A stretch of 64,000 nt of DNA from Hymenolepis diminuta (lineage: Eukaryota > Platyhelminthes > Cestoda > Cyclophyllidea > Hymenolepididae), in NCBI GenBank assembly GCA_900708905.1, contig CAADRB010000055.1, forward strand, positions 781,637 to 845,636, written 5' to 3'. The position numbers were made by a program, and so were the translations under genes. The notes below the pieces were generated by a model. That model made no database searches and was not told where the DNA came from. It saw only the letters and a program-made list of their open reading frames with translations. Below are positions 26,601-37,500 of this stretch, one piece after another. The first letter of the stretch is position 1. The number at the start of each line of letters is the position of its first letter.

Positions 26601-28745
26601 ATGTCCGAAAGAGAACAAGAATAGTGTTAGTCATAATAAATCCTTGTATAAAAGGCAACTGCCCTTAAGAATGTAAAATAATTCTAATTTCGAAGTAAAT
26701 AAACTTTAGGAGACAGGCCAGTAGTTAAGTAAGGCCATGAGTGAGAGGAGAATTGAGAAAAGCGTAGAAGAAGGAATTAGGAGGAAAGAAGGAGCGATGG
26801 CAATCCCGATGTGAGGAACGAGTGAAGTGACGTATGATAAGGCGATTGACCCATTTTGCGTTCTTTAATCGTTACAAGTAGGCTCGCAATACATAGAGAG
26901 ACTGAACGAGCCTATGAGTCGGGATGCGCAGGTACTACTTGTGATAGCCTCGGTGTAGCAGCATGAGTAAAGGATACAGAAGTAGAGTTTCTGATAACCG
27001 CATCTTAATGATCGGTAATATTTACCCAGACTATTTCATCCTGCCGGTTTATTTTCCTTGTTTATGTGTTTTAAACATATAAAATCAAAAATTATATTGA
27101 TGATATAAACCAAAACTCTCCTTTATCTAGATCATAAATATTTATCTATCTAAATGAAGGGTGACCATTTCCAATATACTAATTTTGTCAGTAACTTTTC
27201 TTGCTCAGTTTTGTTCACCCTTTCAGTTACAATTATTTTATATAACTTTTAGTATGCCAATAATCGGATTATTCGCATATAAGTAGTAATCTGTGTCAGG
27301 CTATTCGTATTTAGCATGAGACGAAGATAAATAGGCTCATGTTTTATGAAAGTGAATAAATACAATTTGAAATATGGCTAAGAATTAACCTCTTTCAAAA
27401 TCGATATTGAACATGATATTGGGTTTGAAGTTCAAATTTTACTTCACCTTTCACCTAATTTTTTTAAAATTAATCGAAATCTCATCATAGAATTTACCGG
27501 TATCAGTTTTGAACAACAGATCTTGGTGATCATTAAATCAATCAAAGTACCCACATCTATAATAATCCATCACCATTTTTAGCATACAAATTACAAATTT
27601 TTAATTTTGTGGCTTACCGATAACGTGGCGTATTCTTTAACCTTTTAAAGTTCGAGATCATTTTAAGGGGGTTACTTTTTAATCACTCACCAAATCATTC
27701 AACCTTTCTTTTGTCACGTAAGGCCTTTCTATACTGATGTGGATGCGAGGAAGTGTATTTTCTGCCTGTAAGGTACTTCTAGGCTATTTTTGACTCTGAC
27801 CTGAGAGACAAGTGTGAGAGAGAACTCAGTTGACCCAAGACACTTTCTAAACTAAACAAAGGGAATACCACTTCTCTCCACGCTAGTGAGGTTTAGAGAT
27901 CAAAACACCGCTGGACTGATGACAGATTTTGTCACCAATAGACATCAAGCTGTAAGGAATGAGGAGGAGGAAGATGAGAGACTTAGGGACAACCTGCAGG
28001 AATTGATCATCCCGAAACAAAACATAAGCACGCAGATATGTGTCTTGTTTCTTCAGCTTCTTATCGCTTTTATTAATGTTGAGACCAAGAGGGTTCTAAA
28101 GATAATTTTAAATATCCTATTTAATTCAAAATAATATACTTAGTTACATATTAAATGCTAAAACGAACACATATCGAACTGAATATTTATTGTTTTCTTG
28201 CTTGAACTGGGTATTTTTGTTAGATATAAATTTATTACTGAATTTGTTGCTGCTGGTTGTTACCATCGCATGCTATGTGCCACAAGAATTTGTTATCTGG
28301 TCCCTTTTATGGATATTTTGTGCAAACATATGTTGCTTGTTAATGTGAATAAGAAATGATGGCTGAAATTTAAATTTTAACTTCGGGGAACAGAGCTAGA
28401 AAGCCCATAATCTCAAGCTACTTACATCGCTGTTGATATAGTTTTTTGTTTTATTGACCACCTCTCCAACTGGTGGACCTCAAAGTACGCTCTAGATATT
28501 CTCCAACTGCTCAAATAGAAATCTCGGGAGGTATTAAAACCAGTATATTTTTTCGTCTAATGATGTAACTTGACACAACGTTCTAGGAAGTGGTCATGTA
28601 AAGACGTGTTCACTCGGGTGTCCTCTGTTTTTTCAATAGAAACTGCGTCAACCTTGTTCTCTGGATACATACTCAATATCGTACCTATTGAATATATGCA
28701 CATAGTTTCCATCAATCTCCTGTCTAGCTATATTTGAATTAGTAA
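20626..28745. other. Non-coding stretch with scattered repeats
   Basis: No gene could be supported. A pyrimidine-rich patch lies at about 22370-22580, purine-rich patches at 21050-21110, 26220-26320 and 26700-26810, and an imperfect inverted repeat at 26538-26938. A frame at 27886-28134 contains an acidic EEEEDE segment and could be an exon, but I could not join it to another exon. Confidence 0.45.
26538..26938. repeat. Imperfect inverted repeat, arms about 55 bp
   Basis: The left arm (26538-26590) read in reverse complement matches the right arm (26883-26938). Shared strings include cgcaata, tagagac/tagagag, cctatgagtc and ggtactac, in the same order. About 290 bp separate the arms. This could be a foldback or MITE-like element, or two copies of a repeat in opposite orientation. 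No target-site duplication could be defined. Confidence 0.6.
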
Positions 28746-29315
28746 CTTAATAGCTTTGGAGTGAACCTTCAGTTACCCGTCCTACTTCGACTTCTTAGCT
28801 GTAAGCTCGTTAATCATTTCTGCTTGTACCATTATTTTGTGCATAATGTATTTCTGTCAGATCAGACAGTTATTATTAGAGCTCGTCATGATGAAACTCT
28901 TGTAGGATTCGCTTTGTCAAAATTAGATAGATCTTATCTTCAGAAGAGAACTGCATCTGATTCGGTTGGTCAACCGTCTTATTTAATTAATTCATCAGTA
29001 AACTTCGAACGCTGTAAATATGATTTACTCGGAAAACCGGTGAAATTCCGTAAATTTATACATTTTAATATGACTTTAATTTCTACTTCTGCTTATTCCA
29101 TAGTGAACCACTTCATTGACGTCTGTGCTCATACGCCTAGATGCTTTCAAAACCTCACACTTCTGATATTTAATTTGACCGAGAAATTCACAGAAGCTCA
29201 TTTCTGTGCCAATCAATATTATTTAATGATCCTGAACATCCCATTAGTTGATAAAATGTCGATGAATTCGCACAATCTTATAATGAACAAACAAATAACT
29301 TCTAATGACGGATAA
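28746..29315 (+). CDS. Unrecognised long open frame, possibly a terminal exon
   Basis: This is the longest open frame outside the assigned genes. It is open from 28746 to a TAA ending at 29315, about 190 codons, in DNA where stops are expected about every 14 codons. No ATG occurs in the first hundred codons. If coding, it is therefore more likely a spliced terminal exon starting at the good acceptor tatttctgtcag (exon from 28861, phase 1) than a complete gene. The predicted protein has no motif I recognise. It is moderately hydrophobic in its second half, with several Cys and His residues. A shorter frame follows at 29378-29578. It may be a chance frame, a lineage-specific gene or a repeat-derived ORF. 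Confidence 0.25.
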   Translation, partial: LNSFGVNLQLPVLLRLLSCKLVNHFCLYHYFVHNVFLSDQTVIIRARHDETLVGFALSKLDRSYLQKRTASDSVGQPSYLINSSVNFERCKYDLLGKPVKFRKFIHFNMTLISTSAYSIVNHFIDVCAHTPRCFQNLTLLIFNLTEKFTEAHFCANQYYLMILNIPLVDKMSMNSHNLIMNKQITSNDG

Positions 29316-29599
29316 TTTCTGCACTTTACACTTGGCGACGAAATGCGTCAAAGGGCTGAGAAAATAGTGTAATATCGGTGAGAATGCTGAATAGTACAAT
29401 TATGTTGGGGGCGGTTTGTCGAATTATCGACGGAGATGTCGAGAACCAGACTAAAGAAGCAAATTTAGTGGAATATGTAAATTTTCTTACTTATTTAATA
29501 TTTTTCATCAATGGAAATTATCCAAAGTCAACGAACAGTAATGCAGTCCACCACGATTTAAAGGAAGAATGGAAATAAAAAATTGAGCTGAGGCATCGG

Positions 29600-32500
29600 T
29601 AAAGCCCTGCAAATTGTGGTTCCGGTTTTTCATCTTTTTTTGTCAACTTTGTAGCCCACTTTCTCATGCTCTAATGTTGCATGGTTTAAATTCTGCGAGT
29701 ATCCTCTCTTTCCCGAGTGAATTCATGTTCGCAGATTACAATGCTTATTGATCATTATGTTATCAGACTTTATTCCTAGTTTACTTTGAACGTGAGATTG
29801 GAGAACCCCTTTTTATTTAATAATATGTAAATAAGGAAAAGGATTTGTAAGACTGAATTGCATCATCTATTTGAATACATTCCTAGACAAGCGTTGAGTC
29901 ATCAAATTGGGGGCAGAGACGTAACCTTTACAGTGAATTCATGGGATACACTTATTTTATTGTTGGCAAAGAAGAACCATTTGATAATTTCTAAAATTCC
30001 ATATATGTTGACAAGTATGTCTAATTGAGTGACTAAAAATGATGAGAAGCTCTTTGAACCTTAAAGAAAAATTCATGCCCTATTGTTTTGTTAAAAACTT
30101 GGTAATAGTTCAAAAAGAAAGCTAAGGTGTTAGGAGACTTCCGATCATTTGAAGACAGATACGCCAATTAAAAGACAATTTGCATATTTAATTTTGAGGG
30201 CGTTTAAGTGATCACAAACTCCCCTCAAAATGATAATAAATGAAAAAAACTTCACCGAATAGGACTGATCGATGGAAATCTTGATTAAATAAATGGAGGG
30301 TTATCTCTCAAATTTATCCATCTTAACAAATTCGTTCGGTATGGTAATGTGTGGACTTTGTGAAGTTTTTTCTCTATCCAGACGTCCCCATTTTTTTCTG
30401 TCATTAAACGAATACAAACCAGATTGACAAATATTTTAGTTCAAACCTTCTTCTGCTGCAAATTTCCATCTACCAAATTTCTGAGCTAAGCTTCAGCCAA
30501 AGGAAATATTCACATAATCATCCGAAGGGTTTCTACCTATAAAAATATTGATCAGTACTCGATTTCTAGAAAATCTTTAACTTTTTCAAGGCCAATCTCA
30601 CCATATTGCACTCTTCTTCGTCAATTAAATGTAATACTGGCAGATATGAGCATTCTTGCTAAATCTGTATCTATGATATAATAAAATGGACTTATTAATG
30701 TGTGAAGTCCAAAAGCCTCTTGTTAAACTGGTGAGTAAGGAAATGGAATTATTTCATCGGCTATGTTTGCTTATTCTTAAATAAATAATACTTAATCTTT
30801 GAGTATTCATTCGATATTTCGTTGATTCCAGAATTCGATGCATGAAAGGATATGCACCGAAAAGCAACAATTCCCTTGCTACTTAGCACAAAGCAATATG
30901 TGATGCTATTTTTTCTGATTTTGCAAATCCCTTTTAAGAGAATCGTGGTGAATTTTGTGATATTCACAATGACCCAATTTTCCTTTAACTACCTGAGATC
31001 TTTATGAACCAATGAATTTCGAAAATAATATCGTTTTATTCTAACAGTAGGTACAGAACATTTAATTTTTATTATTATATTGTATTAGACAGTTGGGTAA
31101 TGGCAGTAGTAATATGATAATGCCTAGTAGAGCTCCCTCTTCAATGAAATTGATTGTGAAGCTATACATCCTATTGCCCAATTCCTACCTTTGATACGAT
31201 CCTTAAATAAATTCACTCTTTATTGTTACTATTTTAATCATTATCCAATTACAAAGATGGAGTTAGTAACCCCAAGAAGATCTGATTTATATGGATAGCA
31301 TGTTTGAGAAATTGTAATAGGATTTGACCAACTGTAGATTAAACGTTATAGAAGACGCAATTTCCACTTATTGAAATCTATACCAATGCAGAACTTTCTC
31401 AAAATTCAACCACGGAATTTCAATAGAGCACTCGATCGGACAAACAATCCAATAGGGGATGAAGTAGAGATGGAATAAGCTTATTTGTATCATTGAAGCA
31501 ACGAGTTGTCCAATTTCGCATAAAGGGTGTGATACTCTTTCAAACATCTGTTTGTTCGATTCCTCAGTTATAATCATTTGATTCCCGAAATTCTTGGTAT
31601 TTTCAAGTGCGCCAAATTCAGAGCTTTTTGGGCACTTGATTTAAAAGAATGGTTGGCCATGCCACTTCGATTCATTGGTACCTTCTTTTGGCCATGACCA
31701 CTATAAACAGAGCAGAGCTCACTCAAATTTCTCTATGACTACCAAACTCCATTAGGTTGTAGCACTTACGCACGCTGACCCATATGTTAATGATCTCCTA
31801 TTGGTTGCTCATCCTACAAACATACGATGACCCACAAGAGATAAAATAGTCAGAGCTTCAAAATCTAACCACCATTGCCTGTCTAACACAATCCGGATTA
31901 TCCTCCGCTGCCTTATTTCCTACTCTTTCCTCTTTTCTCTTCTTATCCATCCCCAGTTACCCAATAAACATGTGGCTCTTGGTCCTCCTACTCAAAAAGA
32001 GGCTGTTGTTGCTTATTAGCCCTAGGTAGACCAATAATTCTATGATGGGATATATACCTCAATATGATTTGGCTCCTAAAGTAGCTTTATTTGGGATTAG
32101 AGCTGATTTAAAGTGAATACATCCGATACATTTGTTTCAAGCCTTCCTGCCAGTATTCTTCCACTTGGCTGTAGATTTATCACTTTGGATTCAGTGATCA
32201 GTGTAATTGCACTATTCTAAATTGGTTCGAGAATTTTACAATTGATGAAAGATCCCTTCCTGAGCGTAACAGTTAATTTCAGAATAAGACTATTCAACGC
32301 ATATCTCTGTTATCTCTGCTCATTTTGAATTCTAAAATTGATCACTGAATTAACAATATAACTAATAATTTCCTTTTTAATATAAGAAAACCAAATATTT
32401 GGGTAATTAGTGGTATACCTTAAGTTTTATTCCTCACTTGATATTCCGCTTCGACAATGATCAAAATTGTACTAAAATGACGTAGGAAAATTCACGACAG

Positions 32501-33090
32501 ATGATAAATGATATTGTCGGATGTTCACCTTCTTTCATGTAATATTAACTAAATATTTTGAAAAATCAATACACAGTTTACTTGATTAATAAATTTAGAA
32601 ATTGGCAAAATTTTTGTATTCCAACCATTTATAAGTACTTTTGTCTGCCATACGTGATGCTTGTAGTGATAATGATAATGTCAGCAATTCACTTACCCAT
32701 ATAACGATATCTTTTACCCATTTTGTTGAACTTCCAGGTTAAGTGAGTGAAGTAATTTCATTATCTTATTAATCATGGTATTTTTTTAATGCTTGTTATG
32801 CAATGTGTTTTCATCTAAGCAACTGCTGTTTGTCTAGAAATATTTGTTAAGCATGGAAATTAGTAGAATTTTTCATTTGTTGCCGACTATTTATGGCACC
32901 ATTTTTAATGCATTTAAACTTCATATCAAGGTCAGTTTCCATTGATCACAGTCTTATCAAAATCGCACGATTGCATTTTTCTTTTATTTCCTTCTAAACG
33001 CTTGATATGGATAATACGTTTGTCCATTGCTAAAAGCCTGCTATTTTGCTTTATTCACAGCTCCATTCACATTGAACAATGTTTTTAACA
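29600..33090. other. Non-coding stretch upstream of the Rab gene
   Basis: Short AT-driven frames only. No repeat or gene was recognised before the probable promoter at about 33090. Confidence 0.5.
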
Positions 33091-33093
33091 TAT

Positions 33094-33116
33094 GATTGGT
33101 TAAGAATTAGCCAATC
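33094..33116. promoter_or_regulatory. Divergent CCAAT-box pair, probable promoter of the Rab gene
   Basis: GATTGG (33094-33099) and CCAATC (33111-33116) form an inverted pair 11 bp apart, both matching the NF-Y core. About 175 bp downstream, a good splice donor (tttag|gtaagt, donor at 33292) would end a non-coding first exon. The next exon in phase with the Rab gene starts at 34546. Promoter function is inferred from position and motif only. Confidence 0.4.
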
Positions 33117-33159
33117 AGTGGCGTGGCATGATGTGATGTGAATAAGACAAGTTTAACGC

Positions 33160-33291
33160 AAACGTGTTGCTGTTGGTTAGTGTAGAAGAGGTGCATAGCT
33201 TCAGTACGCAGGAAAGAATATTTAAAAAGAGAAATTCAAGACGTCTATGGCATTATCAATCATCAATTCAGACTAGTATAATTACGTTTAG
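33160..33291 (+). other. Probable 5' untranslated exon of the Rab gene
   Basis: The stretch before the consensus donor at 33292 (gtaagt) carries no usable long frame and follows the CCAAT pair. It would splice to the exon at 34546-34665. The transcription start is not visible, so the left limit is a guess. Confidence 0.3.
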
Positions 33292-34574
33292 GTAAGTCAC
33301 ATTGCTTCTGATCTTTAAATTTCCTGATTTTATTCTTTTTATAATGCATAATTTCTTACATTAGGTCTTCTAAATTACATTGTAATTTGATTGACTTATC
33401 GATAATCTATTCTGGATTATTGATATAATATTCGCTTGTAAATGACTTTAGCAAATTATCGATTTTCTCATTGATTATTTAATCATTCTGATCAGCTGAT
33501 CGTGGCATTTGCTTTTTGTAAATAGTACTTAAATTTATTTGTTCCAGTTCGTATGTAGATCTACTTGTTCTCAAATTGTGGGTTCTTTGTTAAATAAGCA
33601 AATCAATTTGCATTTTAATGCCTCATTTAATGCTAATTATACCGCACATTACCAATTTTGTATTGACACTAGATGTGTATTTATTTAACTGGCTATTTAA
33701 CTTGGGATTTTATTTGATTAAATAGGAATTCTAATACACAATTTCGTATTTATTAAAACTATATGGTGATTGTTTGACCCTATTTCTGTTTTTAACTTAA
33801 TTAGGGCCAAATAGATTTCATTTTCCTTTAAATGGGACAAATTTGTCTACTTTTTGTCGCTGTTTGTTTTTATTTCTTTAGAAAAAGTTAAAGGTTATTA
33901 AAGAAGGGATTTAGACATAGTCGACTAAGTTGTATTTAGTATTCGCGGGAATTTTTCATCTCTTTTACTTCAACATATTTTTCGGAAACTCAACACTATT
34001 TCCGTTTGCCTTACTTAAGTTCACCTGTTCCTATAATCAACGATAAATACAAATAAATTGTATATTTGCCCTTTTAATATTGAAGAAAAGTTTCTTAATA
34101 ATTTTTATCTCCTTGTATTTTGTATTATGGTTAAGAGAACCGAAACTAAAAACGAAATTGATTGGTTTAAAATTCTAAATTAATTTAAAATCTAATCACA
34201 AAACTGGATCAATTATGCAGAAATTTAAGTTCATTGTTGTTTTTTTTGTGCACTAACTTGTAGAGTTACCACTTTTGATTCAGTGTTTTAGTTTCACACT
34301 CTTTAAGTTCATTCATTGAATTAGCATTTGATTTCATTTTAGTCCCTAACAGAATTTAATTAGTGGCGATCAAATCTCTTGGTGTGAAATAACAACGTTC
34401 TAGTTTGGAATATTCGCAGTTAAGTTGGAGCTCAAGCTTCAAAATAGGGAAGAAATCTAAAAGGAAGGTACCATGAATTAGTTTGTTTATGGCTTTATTT
34501 ATTTTCCTCTATTATATTTATTTAATGAAACATTTCATTTTCCAGAATATTGTTATTACCCATGGCAAAGCAAA

Positions 34575-37500
34575 ATGTTTACAATTTTAACCATGGAAAG
34601 CATCCAATTTATGGAACAACATATGAGTCCAATGAGATATGAAACAGAGAGATGGTCAAGAAGAAGTGAGTAGTGAAGTCAGCGGATCACGAGTCTTATC
34701 TAATTGAGTCTTTCACAGTCTCATATGACGTATAGTTCACTTTGTAATGACCTAGTGTTAATTATTTTAATTATTTGATTCCATTTTTATGGGAGAGATC
34801 ATGTTTGTAATGTTCCGACCTTGTTGGCTGGTCTAATTTCGTGATTTGTCATGCAACATTGATTTAACTGTATCTTATTGCAGAGAATTCAGACAAGATC
34901 AACTCAGCTTAGCCTTTCTCCATAATATTTTTCTCTTTTGTTATATTCCAGGAAGTAATAACTTCCCCTCATTTATTTACCCCCTATTGAAATTTTCCGG
35001 TTGATCTTATTTAAACACCTCTACACTGATCAGCATCAATTAACTGGCAGCAATTTTTGTTTTAACAGATACGGATTTTTCTATCAATTATCAATCAATA
35101 ATAATGGTCCAGACGGGCTCTATTCTCCAGACTTTTAAATGTAATCTATTTTTGTATAATTTCACGAGATTTGCATTCTTTTCCATATTTAATTGCGGTG
35201 TTTAAATTAGAAAATCCTTCAGTTTGGTTTAATTGATAAATTGACAGTGTTTGGATCATAAATAACAGTAGTTTAAGTGTTCAATCTTCAAATTAGTTTT
35301 TAATCTAATTTAATTTAAAGTAAAGCTAAATAGGTGCTTTTTTTAGCTTGCATCCCAAGTCTAGTTTCATATTTCATAATCCTATTTTGTTTTAAATAGA
35401 GAAATGACTAAGCGCCACTTAATGAACCATCAATTATCGGATTTTTTGTAACAATTCTTCTTGGTAGCGATACTGGAGTTTTTAAAATAAGGACATTTGT
35501 ATTTTCGGGCTAGTGTGATCTCTTCGTTACAATCGGATGATTTTAATCCGTTTCGAGAGATAGGCAGTTAAGTGTAGATCCTAATCAGACCCTTTAAATA
35601 AGACGCGAATGTCGATTTAAAGTTTTTCGGTACGCCTTCAAGATTAAGTCTCACTTTTTAACATAAGCTGAATGTCAGGCTCTTATCTCAGTTACCCATC
35701 TAAATGCCAAATCCGTGCCTTTCATCGTTGTAATTAGTGCACATCAAAAAGTTCGATGATCTGAGGTCAATTTTTGCGGACTAAGCGGATCTACATATAT
35801 ACATATAAAATTCTGACTTTAATCTTGTTGAATATAGTTTGGAATGTACTCTCATTTTGGTGTCAGTGAAATTGTGTTTTGGTGCAAATCAACGATATCG
35901 GATTTCGACAGTTTGCAATTCGCTGAACTTTGATTTCACACTTGCTACAGGTATTAAATACGCAGCAGTTTCAAAACTTGTTCGATGAAAAATTCCTAAG
36001 CCCATTTGTGAAGGAGCTTTCCTACCCTAGTATTGTGTAGAGGGCCAGTATCATGTAATCACCTTGTTGAAGAGCTCGTATTCTGTCCGCCCCTTTATTA
36101 ATCAAACTTAACCGCTCTCCGAATGCGCGGCAATAGCCATCGAACCTTTGACCTCTGACTTCGTTATTTGCTGCAACATCGGTTTTCTAACACCCGTCTT
36201 GTGTAGAACCTTGAGGTCACTCTAATGAGAGACACACTGCTTTTTAAACCAGTGAAGCTGATTATTTTGATAATCAACGAGTTTTGACCTCATTCACTTT
36301 CTCACACAGGAAATGCCTGTCTTATTTTTTCTATATTATGTTGACTACGTGCTTTGCAATTGGTGATTGCCCATACCTGTTTCACCTTTTATCGAGATAT
36401 TTAAAATGGAATTTAAACGGAATTCTTTCGAAAACATAATATAACTTAGTCTTGTTTGCATAATATTTTCACTGACGTTCTCCTATGCTGAATAAATTTA
36501 ATTTTCCTTAGTTTGTTTCTTGGTTCTGCCAAGTATTTGATTAAATTATTATAAATCGATCATAAGACGATATGCTACCTGACTCTGATGACTGATTATG
36601 GCGAAATTCAATTGCCTCGGTGTACATATTTGGTCATTAAGAAAGGCAAGTGTCTAATGGTGCCAGTTAGAGGCCCCAATATTTGCACCAGTTTGCAAGT
36701 GTAGACTTTGAACTTTGTTCTACCTGGAAAGCAGGTCTTTATACAGCAATTTATCGTCTGAGTTATGATTATCTAATCACGTTCTCTTTTACAGTTTCAA
36801 CCATGTCAATGATAGGCATCGGGCAAAATGGTGGACAAACACCAAATAGCCAGGCAAAAACGTCCAGAACTAGAAACTTGGCCAAATCTCTTGGGAGACT
36901 CGACCCAACACAACTGAGACATAACGGTCGCTCAACAGTAAATAAAATGAATGGTGATGCAGATTCAGGTCGATATGATGCAAGGTATAAAGTGGTTTTA
37001 CTGGGAGAATCAGGAGTCGGTAAAACTTCGCTTATTCGGGCTGCTTTAGGGGAATCTTTCAATCCCACAATGATTTCAACAATTGGTAATTTTTATCGTA
37101 TTTCGTTTCTAATCTTTTTCAATTCTTTACTTATTCTAATCATGTCATGTTTTTTCCTAAACAGGTATTGACTTTGTGTTACAAACTTACAACGTCGATC
37201 ATTACCGAATACAATTGCAGATATGGTATGTTAGGGTGAATTAACAGTAAACAGCTGTTTATTGAGGTCTTTGGCGTAAAAAAACAATATATGCCGTTTG
37301 ATTGGTCCTTTCTTTTCAGGGATACAGCTGGTCAAGAGCGTTATCGATCTCTAGCGGCATCAACTTTCAGAGATGCAAAGGTTCGTTGTTGATTTTTCGT
37401 TTAAGCAACTATGCCATCTGTAAAAAATTTATTTTTATTTATTTCTAGAGGTGATAAAAAGATTTTTATCAAGCACTGTTAAATACAAACTAACTGAGTT

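Noticed and set aside
27886..28134. 82-codon frame with an acidic EEEEDE segment
   Set aside because: It has no ATG at its start and no partner exon could be joined. It is too weak to call a gene.
36769..37068. 99-codon frame antisense to the Rab exon
   Set aside because: It is a shadow of the GTPase-coding exon, whose motifs are unmistakable on the plus strand.
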